This document shows, piece after piece, positions 50,974 to 64,000 of a stretch of 64,000 bases of DNA. This DNA comes from Pseudomonas sp. LS.1a (GTDB taxonomy: Bacteria; Pseudomonadota; Gammaproteobacteria; Pseudomonadales; Pseudomonadaceae). Under the pieces are notes generated by a model. It had not been told where the DNA came from and did not search any database. It worked only from the letters and a program-made list of their open reading frames with translations. The position numbers were made by a program, and so were the translations under genes. Every line of letters begins with the position of its first letter. Position 1 is the first letter of the stretch. The stretch is taken from assembly GCF_022533585.1 (NCBI RefSeq), contig NZ_CP092827.1, positions 4,690,001 to 4,754,000 of the forward strand. The letters are read 5' to 3'.

Positions 50974-51843
50974 CTAATTCTTCGCAACGGCGGGTTGGGC
51001 CGTCGTCGGTGCAATCGGTTCCCGCCAACCAACGGCAAGTCCGTTGGAATAACGCAGATCAATGCGGGCGATAGTGGTGATCTGGTCTTTGAGTGTTTTG
51101 TCGTATATGGCAATGAAACGGCGCATTTTCTCCACCAGATGGTCGCGCCCCAGCAGCAGCTCGATGCCCGGCCCGGCGCTGCTCGCGCCGGTGGTCAGGA
51201 ACCAGCTGCCTCGCTCGCGCAGCTCCAGGCGAGCGATGGAAAAGCCCAGGGGGCGCAGCATCTGGCTCAATACCTGATACTGCTGCATGACTTGTTGCTG
51301 AGCACGCTGCGGCCCGGCCAGCTGCGGCAGATGCTCGTAGTTGGCCAGCTCGCGCGGGGTGAATGCCTGGCCCTGGTTGTTGAGCAAGGCTTCGTCACCC
51401 CAGCGTGCCACCGGCAACTGTTCTTCCAGGCGGATCACCACCTCGTCGGGCCATACCCGGCGCACTTCGGCATGGGCAATCCACGGCATCTGTTCGAGCT
51501 CGGCGCGCATCGCCGGCAGGTCGACGCTGAAGAAGCTCGCCGCCACGTAGGGCGCGATACGCTGCTGCACCGACTGCTGGCTGATGTAGCTGAGGTCACC
51601 CTGCACGTCGATCTTGGTGATCGGCCGGTCGGCGTATGGCATCAGGCGAATGGCGCCCTCATAGGCGCCAAACCCGGCCGCCACCAGCAGCACCGGCCAC
51701 AGCAGGCGCTTGAGCCCCCCCAGGCTTGGCCGCGGCAGGCGCGCCGATACGGGCTCGTCAGCCACCAGCCGACTGGCACCACGCGGCACCGGCTTGCTAC
51801 GGCCGGTAACGGGTTGCTGCTGACGTATCATCGCGCCTTGCAT
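50974..51843 (-). CDS. ftsQ: Cell-division protein FtsQ
   Basis: Bitopic inner-membrane divisome protein, 289 residues. Cytoplasmic N-tail to ~42, one TM ([20 protein letters not shown], about 45-64), POTRA domain ([20 protein letters not shown], about 75-145) and a beta domain. It links FtsB/FtsL to FtsA and the Z-ring. It is 5 bp from ddlB. Confidence 0.97.
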   Translation of the reverse strand: MQGAMIRQQQPVTGRSKPVPRGASRLVADEPVSARLPRPSLGGLKRLLWPVLLVAAGFGAYEGAIRLMPYADRPITKIDVQGDLSYISQQSVQQRIAPYVAASFFSVDLPAMRAELEQMPWIAHAEVRRVWPDEVVIRLEEQLPVARWGDEALLNNQGQAFTPRELANYEHLPQLAGPQRAQQQVMQQYQVLSQMLRPLGFSIARLELRERGSWFLTTGASSAGPGIELLLGRDHLVEKMRRFIAIYDKTLKDQITTIARIDLRYSNGLAVGWREPIAPTTAQPAVAKN

Positions 51844-51848
51844 GGTTG

Positions 51849-54242
<2,394 letters not shown>

Positions 54243-54250
<8 letters not shown>

Positions 54251-55322
54251 GGGCCACCTCCAGGCAGATATCGACCACGGTGCTGGTTGCGGCAGGTTTG
54301 GCCAGGCGCCGTGCGGTGCCTGCCATGACGTTGAGTTTCTCGGGTTGCATCAGCACCTCGTTCAGGCGTTCAGCGAGCTGCGCTGCGCCAGTTGTCGCTT
54401 GTGGCATCAGGAAGGCAGCACCTTCCCGGGCCAGATATTGGGCGTTGTGGGTCTGGTGGTCGTCGATCGCGTGGGGCAATGGCACCAGCACCGAAGGCAG
54501 GCCTGCTGCCGCCAGCTCGCTGACGGTCAGGGCACCGGCCCGGCACACCACCATGTCGGCCCAGCCATAGGCTTGGGCCATGTCCTTGATGAAGGGCTCT
54601 ACCTGCGCCTCGACACCCGCCTCGTGATAACGCTCGGCGGTGATCGGCGCGTGTTGCTTGCCAGCCTGGTGGAACACCTCTGGCCGCAGCGCGGCGGGCA
54701 CCTCGGACAGGGCCTTAGGCAACAATTTGTTCAATGGTTCCGCGCCCAGGCTGCCACCGAGCACCAACAGGCGTGCACGGCGCTCGGTCAGGGGCGCGCG
54801 ATGCGCGTCCATGAACAGCTCCGGGCGCACCGGGTTGCCGGTGGTGCGACGTTTGTCGCTGGCCTCGAAGGTGTTCGGGAAAGCTTCGCAAACCCGTGCC
54901 GAGAGTGGCACCAGCAACCGGTTGGCAGTGCCGGCGCGGGCGTTCTGCTCATGGATCACCAGCGGTACGCCGCACAGGCGTGCGGCGACGCCGCCCGGGC
55001 CGGTCACATAGCCACCGAAGCCGACCACGCATACCGGCTTGAGCTCACGCACGATACGCCGCGCCTGCAGCACGGCCTTGACCAGGGTGAACGGCGCCTT
55101 GAGCAACGACAGCTTGCTCTTGCCGCGCAGGCCACTGACCTGGATCAGGTGCAACGGCAGGCCAGCCTGGGGCACCAGTTCATTCTCGATGCCACGCGGG
55201 GTGCCCAGCCAGTGCACGCTGTAACCACGTGCCTGGAACTCACGGGCGCAGGCCAGGGCCGGGAACACGTGGCCCCCGGTGCCGCCCGCCATGATCAGTA
55301 CATTCTTGCCGTCAGCGGCCAT
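54243..55322 (-). CDS. murG: MurG N-acetylglucosaminyltransferase
   Basis: Peripheral membrane GT28 enzyme making lipid II from lipid I, 359 residues. N-terminal [12 protein letters not shown] (about 12-23), middle [17 protein letters not shown], and donor-site [29 protein letters not shown] 55322 is used (11-base overlap with ftsW); an upstream extension to 55427 is rejected. Confidence 0.98.
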
Positions 55323-56526
55323 GATTGGTCTCCTCGGCAAAATCGCTTTCGCTGAACTCGTGTTCCTCACTGCCCAGGTGCGTGCGGCTTTCCCACTCGA
55401 TACGCAGCAACAGCCCCACGCAGGCACAGCAGATCACCAGCGAGCTGCCCCCGTAGCTGAGGAACGGCAGGGTCAGGCCCTTGGTCGGCAGCAGGCCGAC
55501 GTTCACACCGATGTTGATCAGGAACTGGCCGATCCACAGGAACGCCAGCCCGAAGGCGACATAAGCGGCAAAGAACTGCTTGGCTTTTTCAGCCCACAGG
55601 CCGATGTACAGGGCACGCACGGTCACGAACACGAAGAGCGCGATGGTCAGCAGCGAGCCGACCACGCCGAGTTCTTCGGCCAGTACCGAGAACACGAAGT
55701 CGGTGTGCGCTTCAGGCAGGTAGAACTGCTTCTGCACGCTGTTGCCCAGGCCAACGCCCAGCCACTCGCCACGGCCGAAGGCAATCAGCGCCTGGGTCAG
55801 CTGGTAGCCCGAGCCGAACTGGTCGGACCACGGGTCGGTAAAGGTAATCAGGCGCGCCATGCGGTAAGGCTGCGCCTGTACCAGGACGAACACCGCGACC
55901 ACCGCCAGCACCACCATCAGGCTGAAGCGGAACAGCCCCACACCGCCCAGGAACAGCATGGCCGCCGCCGCGCCCATCATCACCACGGTGGCACCGAAGT
56001 CCGGCTCCATCAGCAGCAGGGCCGCCATGGGCAGCAGCACGATGAACGGTTTGAAGAAGCCCATCCAGGTTTCGCGTACCTCGGTCTGCCGGCGTACAAG
56101 GTAGCCGGCCAGGTAAATGACCACGAACACCTTGGCGATTTCCGAGGGCTGCACGTTGAAGAAGCTGAAGCCGATCCAGCGCATGGAGCCGTTCACTTCG
56201 CGGCCGATACCCGGCACCAGCACCAGCACCAGCAGGCCGAAGGCCCCCAGCAGCATCATGAAGCCCATGCGCTGCCAGGTGGCGATCGGCACCAGCATGG
56301 TGGCGCCACAGGCGACCAGGCCGAGGAACACGTACACCAGGTGGCGGAACATGTGGTAAAGCGGGTTGCCCGACTGCACCGCAGCCACTTCCGAGGACGC
56401 CGAGGTGATCATCACCAGGCCCAGGCCCAGCAATGCCAGGCAGCCAGCGAGCATCGCAAAGTCCAGGTCGATGCCACGGCCGCTGATCAGCGGCGACGGA
56501 TAGGGCTTGAGGATGCCGAAGATCAT
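55312..56526 (-). CDS. ftsW: FtsW SEDS glycosyltransferase
   Basis: Septal peptidoglycan polymerase of the SEDS family, 404 residues, about 10 TM helices. SEDS blocks: GYQLTQALIAFGRGEWLGVG, VFSVLAEELGVVG and GVNVGLLPTKGLTLPFLSYG. Works with FtsI (PBP3) and receives lipid II. The ATG at 56526 overlaps the murD stop by 4 bases; a longer frame to 56601 is rejected. Confidence 0.97.
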   Translation of the reverse strand: MIFGILKPYPSPLISGRGIDLDFAMLAGCLALLGLGLVMITSASSEVAAVQSGNPLYHMFRHLVYVFLGLVACGATMLVPIATWQRMGFMMLLGAFGLLVLVLVPGIGREVNGSMRWIGFSFFNVQPSEIAKVFVVIYLAGYLVRRQTEVRETWMGFFKPFIVLLPMAALLLMEPDFGATVVMMGAAAAMLFLGGVGLFRFSLMVVLAVVAVFVLVQAQPYRMARLITFTDPWSDQFGSGYQLTQALIAFGRGEWLGVGLGNSVQKQFYLPEAHTDFVFSVLAEELGVVGSLLTIALFVFVTVRALYIGLWAEKAKQFFAAYVAFGLAFLWIGQFLINIGVNVGLLPTKGLTLPFLSYGGSSLVICCACVGLLLRIEWESRTHLGSEEHEFSESDFAEETNHGR

Positions 56527-57875
56527 GCAAGGCCTCCCGCTGCCTGGGCGAACAGGCGCCCGCGTTCTTCGAAGTTCCTGAACATGTCGAGGCTGGCGCA
56601 CGCCGGCGACAGCAGCACGGCATCACCCGCCTGGGCCAGTTCGGCGCATTGCTGCACGGCATCGTCGAGGGTTTTCACGCGGACCAGTTGCACACCATCG
56701 CCAAGGGCTTCGGCCAGGCGCTCGGCATCACGGCCAAGCAGTACCACAGCACGGCAGAAGCGCTGGACCGGCTCGCGCAGTGCAGCGAAGTCGGCGCCCT
56801 TGCCATCGCCACCGGCGATCAGCACCAGCTTGCCTTCGATATCGGCACCCAGGCCCTCGATGGCGGCCAGGGCAGCACCGACGTTGGTGGCCTTGGAATC
56901 GTCGTACCAGTTCACGCCGTTGCGCTCGCGCACCCACTGGCAGCGATGGGCCAGGCCACCGAACTCGCGCAGGGCTTCGAGCATCGGCTCGAACGGCAGG
57001 CCGGCAGCATGCCCCAGGGCCAACGCCGCCAAGGCATTGCTCTGGTTGTGGGCACCACGAATCTTCAGTTCGCGCACCGGCATCAGCGCCTGGAACTCGA
57101 ATGCCAGGTATTTCTCACCGTCCACTTCGCGCAGGCCAAAGGCCTTGAAGTCTGGCTGGTTGAGGCCGAAGGTCCAGCATGGGCGGCCTTCGACCGGCAG
57201 TGGGCGGCTCAGGGCGTCCTGACGATTGACGACAACCTGTTTGGCGCCACGGAAGATCCGGTGCTTGGCCAGGTGGTAGGCCGGCAGGCCGCTGTAGCGG
57301 TCCATGTGGTCTTCGCTGATGTTCAGCACCGTGGCCACTTCGGCGTTGAGCTGGTCAGTGGTTTCCAGCTGGAAGCTGGACAGTTCCAGCACGTACAGCT
57401 CGACATCATCGGCCAGCAAGTCCAGCGCCGGGGTACCGAGGTTGCCGCCCACCGCCACGCGCTTGCCGGCCTTGGCGGCCATTTCGCCAACCAGGGTGGT
57501 GACGGTGCTCTTGGCGTTGGAGCCGCTGATGGCAATGATCGGGGCCTTGGCGTAGCGGGCGAACAGTTCGATGTCACCGGACAGCTTCACGCCACGCGCG
57601 GCCGCCTGCTGCAGGGCCGGGGTGGCCAGGGCCAGGCCGGGGCTTACGTACAGCTCGTTGGCGCGGCACAGGAAGTCCACGTCCAGCTCACCACAGCGCA
57701 CTTCCACCTGCGGGTAATCACGGCGCAGGGTGTCCAGTTCCGGCGGTTGCTCGCGGGTGTCGGCGACCGCAAAGGCAACGCCCCGGCTCGCCAGGAAGCG
57801 AACCAGGGACATGCCGCTCTTGCCGAGGCCGACAACGATGCGGAATTGGTCGGAAGCGATCAAAGACACGCTCAT
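56523..57875 (-). CDS. murD: MurD UDP-MurNAc-Ala--D-Glu ligase
   Basis: Adds D-Glu to the stem peptide, 450 residues. N-terminal IVVGLGKSGMSLVRFLASRG (about 13-32), P-loop ISGSNAKSTVTTLVGEM (about 116-132), and WYDDSKATNVGAALAAIEGL. The stop to ftsW overlaps by 4 bases. The ATG abuts the mraY stop with no gap. Confidence 0.98.
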   Translation of the reverse strand: MSVSLIASDQFRIVVGLGKSGMSLVRFLASRGVAFAVADTREQPPELDTLRRDYPQVEVRCGELDVDFLCRANELYVSPGLALATPALQQAAARGVKLSGDIELFARYAKAPIIAISGSNAKSTVTTLVGEMAAKAGKRVAVGGNLGTPALDLLADDVELYVLELSSFQLETTDQLNAEVATVLNISEDHMDRYSGLPAYHLAKHRIFRGAKQVVVNRQDALSRPLPVEGRPCWTFGLNQPDFKAFGLREVDGEKYLAFEFQALMPVRELKIRGAHNQSNALAALALGHAAGLPFEPMLEALREFGGLAHRCQWVRERNGVNWYDDSKATNVGAALAAIEGLGADIEGKLVLIAGGDGKGADFAALREPVQRFCRAVVLLGRDAERLAEALGDGVQLVRVKTLDDAVQQCAELAQAGDAVLLSPACASLDMFRNFEERGRLFAQAAGGLA

Positions 57876-58958
57876 CTACCTCAGTTTCAGGGTTGCAAGG
57901 CCGATCAGCACGAGGATCACGGTGATGATCCAGAAACGGACGATCACCCGTGGCTCTGGCCAGCCCTTGAGTTCAAAGTGGTGGTGGATCGGCGCCATGC
58001 GGAACACGCGCTTGCCGGTCAGCTTGAAGGAGGCAACCTGGATCACCACCGACAGGGTTTCCATGACGAACACGCCGCCCATGATGAACAGCACGATTTC
58101 CTGGCGAACGATCACGGCGATGGTGCCCAGCGCGGCGCCCAACGCCAGTGCGCCAACGTCACCCATGAACACCTGCGCCGGGTAGGTGTTGAACCACAGG
58201 AAGCCCAGGCCGGCACCGATCAGCGCGCCGCAGAACACGATCAGCTCGCCCGAGCCCGGCACATAGGGGATCAGCAGGTATTCGGCGAACTTCACGTTGC
58301 CCGACAGGTAGCAGAAGATGCCCAGGGCACCACCGACCATCACCGTCGGCATGATCGCCAGGCCGTCGAGGCCGTCGGTAAGGTTGACCGCGTTGCTCGA
58401 GCCGACAATGACGAAGTAGGTCAGCACGACGAAGCCGATGCCCAGCGGAATGGTGACATCCTTTACGAACGGCAGGATCAGCGTGGTTTCGACGCTGGTC
58501 GGTGCGGTCTTGTACAGGAAGATGGCGGCTGCCAGGCCGAACACCGACTGCCAGAAGTACTTCCAGCGGCTTGGCAGGCCGCGCGAGTTCTTTTCGATCA
58601 CCTTGCGGTAGTCGTCGACCCAGCCGATGGCACCGAATGCCAGGGTAACGATCAGCACCACCCACACGTAGCGGTTGGTCAGGTCGGCCCACAGCAGGGT
58701 GCTGACGGCGATGGCGGACAGGATCAGCGCCCCGCCCATGGTCGGGGTGCCGGACTTGGACAGGTGCGATTGCGGGCCGTCGTTACGCACGGCCTGGCCG
58801 ATCTGGCGGATTTGCAGGGTACGGATCATCCACGGCCCCAGCCACAGCGCCAGGGACAACGCGGTCAGCACACCCAGAATCCCGCGCAGGGACAGGTACT
58901 GGAAGACCGCGAAGCCTTTGTGGAACTGTTGCAGATACTCGGCCAACAGCAGCAGCAT
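57876..58958 (-). CDS. mraY: MraY phospho-MurNAc-pentapeptide translocase
   Basis: Inner-membrane enzyme making lipid I from UDP-MurNAc-pentapeptide and undecaprenyl phosphate, 360 residues, 10 TM helices. [19 protein letters not shown] holds the catalytic aspartates; the ending segment is [17 protein letters not shown]. It starts at 58958 where its ATG overlaps the murF stop by one base. Confidence 0.98.
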   Translation of the reverse strand: MLLLLAEYLQQFHKGFAVFQYLSLRGILGVLTALSLALWLGPWMIRTLQIRQIGQAVRNDGPQSHLSKSGTPTMGGALILSAIAVSTLLWADLTNRYVWVVLIVTLAFGAIGWVDDYRKVIEKNSRGLPSRWKYFWQSVFGLAAAIFLYKTAPTSVETTLILPFVKDVTIPLGIGFVVLTYFVIVGSSNAVNLTDGLDGLAIMPTVMVGGALGIFCYLSGNVKFAEYLLIPYVPGSGELIVFCGALIGAGLGFLWFNTYPAQVFMGDVGALALGAALGTIAVIVRQEIVLFIMGGVFVMETLSVVIQVASFKLTGKRVFRMAPIHHHFELKGWPEPRVIVRFWIITVILVLIGLATLKLR

Positions 58959-60317
58959 TAATGTTTCTCCCCGCTGGCACCGCACAATGCCGCCACGACG
59001 TTTTCCATCGCAGCGCTGCGCGAGCCCTTGATCAAGATAGTGGTGTCGCTGGCATTCTCGGCGCCAACCGCGTCGATCAGTTCAGCTTGAGTAGCGAAAT
59101 GGTGGCCATTGGCGCCGAACGCCTTGACCGCGTGTGTCATGTTGGTGCCCACCGCGTACAGGGCGTCTACCTTGCCACGCGCGTAGTCACCCACCTGACG
59201 GTGGCCTTCCTCCGCCCATTGCCCCAGTTCGCCGATATCCCCAAGCACCAGGATGGTGCGTCCGGAAAAGCCGGCGAGTATATCAATGGCTGCGCACATG
59301 GAGGTGGGATTTGCGTTGTAACTGTCGTCGATCACCCGCACGCCGTTCGGCGCGATCTGCGCCACGGTACGGCCCTTGACCGGTTGCACGGCAGCCAGGC
59401 CGGCGGCGATGCCGCTCAGGCTCAGACCAACGGCATGGGCAGCGGCGGCGGCGGCCAGGGCGTTGCTGACGTTATGCGTACCCAGCAGGTTCAACTGCAC
59501 CGGCACCTTGCCATCAGGCCCATGCAGGGTGAACGACGGGCAGCCACGGGCATCACGGCCGATGTCACTGGCATGGAAGTCAGCCTGCGGGTTGTCCAGG
59601 GCAAAGCTGAGGATGCGGTGGTTGCCGGCACGTTTGCGCCAGATATCGAAGGCCTTGTCGGCCAGATTGAGGATGGCAGTGCCGCCCTCGCCCAGGCCTT
59701 CGAGAATCTCGCCCTTGGCTTCGACGATCTTTTCCGGGCCGCCGAACTCGCCAACGTGGGCGGTACCGGCGTTGTTGATGATGACCACCTGAGGCCGGGT
59801 CAGGCCGACGGTGTAGCGGATCTCGCCAATGCGCGAGGCGCCCAGCTCGATCACCGCGGCGCTGTGCTCTGGGGCGATCTCCAGCAGGGTCAGTGGCGCA
59901 CCGAGGTCGTTGTTCAGGTTGCCGCGGGTGGCGTGCACCAGGCCACGGGTACGCAGGATGCTGGCGAGCATCTCCTTGACCGTGGTCTTGCCGCTGGAAC
60001 CGGTGATGGCCACCACCGGCTTGTCGAAGGCAGCACGGTTCAGCGCGCCAAGCTGGCCGAGGGCCAGGCGGCAATCGGCCACCAACAGCTGCGGCAGGTC
60101 TACATCGGCCACTTCACGCTCGACCAGGGCCGCGACAGCGCCCTTGGCCTTTACATCGGCCAGGTAGTCGTGGCCATCGAAGCGCGGGCCGGCCAGGGCA
60201 ACGAACAGCTGCCCGGCGCCAACACTGCGGCTGTCGATGCTGACGCCGGTGAACGTGGCGTCGGCACCGACTTGTTGACCACTCAGTGCTGTGGTCAGCT
60301 GGCTGAGTGACATCGGC

Positions 60318-60325
<8 letters not shown>
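58958..60325 (-). CDS. murF: MurF D-Ala-D-Ala adding ligase
   Basis: Adds D-Ala-D-Ala to the UDP-MurNAc-tripeptide, 455 residues. P-loop [20 protein letters not shown] (about 104-123), [19 protein letters not shown], and [19 protein letters not shown]. It overlaps the murE stop by 8 bases. Confidence 0.98.
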
Positions 60326-63836
<3,511 letters not shown>

Positions 63837-63840
<4 letters not shown>

Positions 63841-64000
63841 CGCAGTTTCTCCGCCACGCGCATCACGGCGCTACGCGACCGTGGGTTGGCCTTGAGCTCG
63901 GCTTCGGAGGCGAACTGGGCCTTGCCGATGAGCTTGATTTTCGGCTCGAAGACCTTGTGCTGAACCGGCAGGTTGCGCGGCAGGTTGTCGGCCTCTCCCT
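63837..64000 (-). CDS. rsmH: RsmH 16S rRNA m4C1402 methyltransferase (5' part outside window)
   Basis: Only the C-terminal ~53 residues are present, ending [20 protein letters not shown], then [15 protein letters not shown] and stop. This is the highly conserved RsmH (MraW) tail (compare IGKAxxPSExEVxxNPRARSS). It is the first gene of the dcw operon, and its stop overlaps ftsL by 3-4 bases. The N-terminal SAM-binding part lies beyond 64000. Confidence 0.93.

Noticed and set aside
56649..58961. A 770-residue plus-strand frame across murD and mraY
   Set aside because: Antisense shadow; the murD and mraY motifs are on the other strand and overlaps between the true genes fit an operon.

Overview
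The window is a GC-rich gammaproteobacterial chromosome segment from a fluorescent pseudomonad, most likely of the Pseudomonas putida group. The basis is gene content and order (argP/argO, sodB, bifA, imelysin iron cluster, mexVW-like pump, colRS, groESL, fxsA, ampG, yajQ, panE, argJ, secA, lpxC, dcw cluster), which I recall as the order of the PA4361-PA4420 region of P. aeruginosa. The colRS-methyltransferase-inaA arrangement and the many 'GCTCCCACAGG' REP pairs also fit P. putida. No database search was possible. I see no rRNA, tRNA, CRISPR, transposase or phage gene.

Layout. 1-3230: the end of an NAD-dependent epimerase gene, the divergent argP/argO pair, and sodB with its terminator. 3263-9603: an accessory metabolic islet between sodB and bifA, which I believe are normally neighbours. 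It holds a hydroxypyruvate-isomerase-type sugar isomerase, a GntR/FCD regulator with two winged helices, a membrane PQQ dehydrogenase, a TauE/SafE permease and a TauD/TfdA dioxygenase. 10029-17387: bifA (c-di-GMP phosphodiesterase), then an iron-type cluster of two imelysin lipoproteins, a di-haem lipoprotein and a Tat-exported DUF1513 protein, with a Fur-like site in front. 17621-21826: an RND pump pair (MexVW-like). 21994-26618: the envelope-stress locus, with a small exported protein, InaA-type kinase, methyltransferase, ColS, ColR and a PAP2 phosphatase; two perfect ColR boxes are visible. 27012-28994: groEL/groES with a sigma-32-like promoter. 29329-43549: housekeeping and envelope genes, namely fxsA, a HugZ-like protein, DUF481, an alkyltransferase-like protein, ampG, an MdfA-like MFS pump, a MscS channel, yajQ, panE, an orphan histidine kinase, a PduO adenosyltransferase, a Nudix-ThiE fusion, a GST and argJ. 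43722-47234: secA and a dciA-type DUF721 gene. 47427-64000: the dcw division and cell-wall cluster, transcribed leftwards from rsmH (cut by the window edge) through ftsL, ftsI, murE, murF, mraY, murD, ftsW, murG, murC, ddlB, ftsQ, ftsA and ftsZ to lpxC, with most junctions overlapping or only a few bases wide.

How it works together. The dcw genes make lipid-linked peptidoglycan precursor (murC-F, mraY, murG, ddlB) and the divisome that uses it (ftsL, ftsI, ftsW, ftsQ, ftsA, ftsZ), with lpxC tying lipid A synthesis to the same block. AmpG recycles muropeptides. ColRS guards the envelope and, from the boxes seen here, probably controls both the downstream methyltransferase-inaA-small protein operon and the divergent PAP2 gene. 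The most novel part is the 6.3-kb islet, whose enzyme set does not match a pathway I know. Intergenic gaps are rich in REP pairs of at least three sequence classes, which account for most non-coding space.
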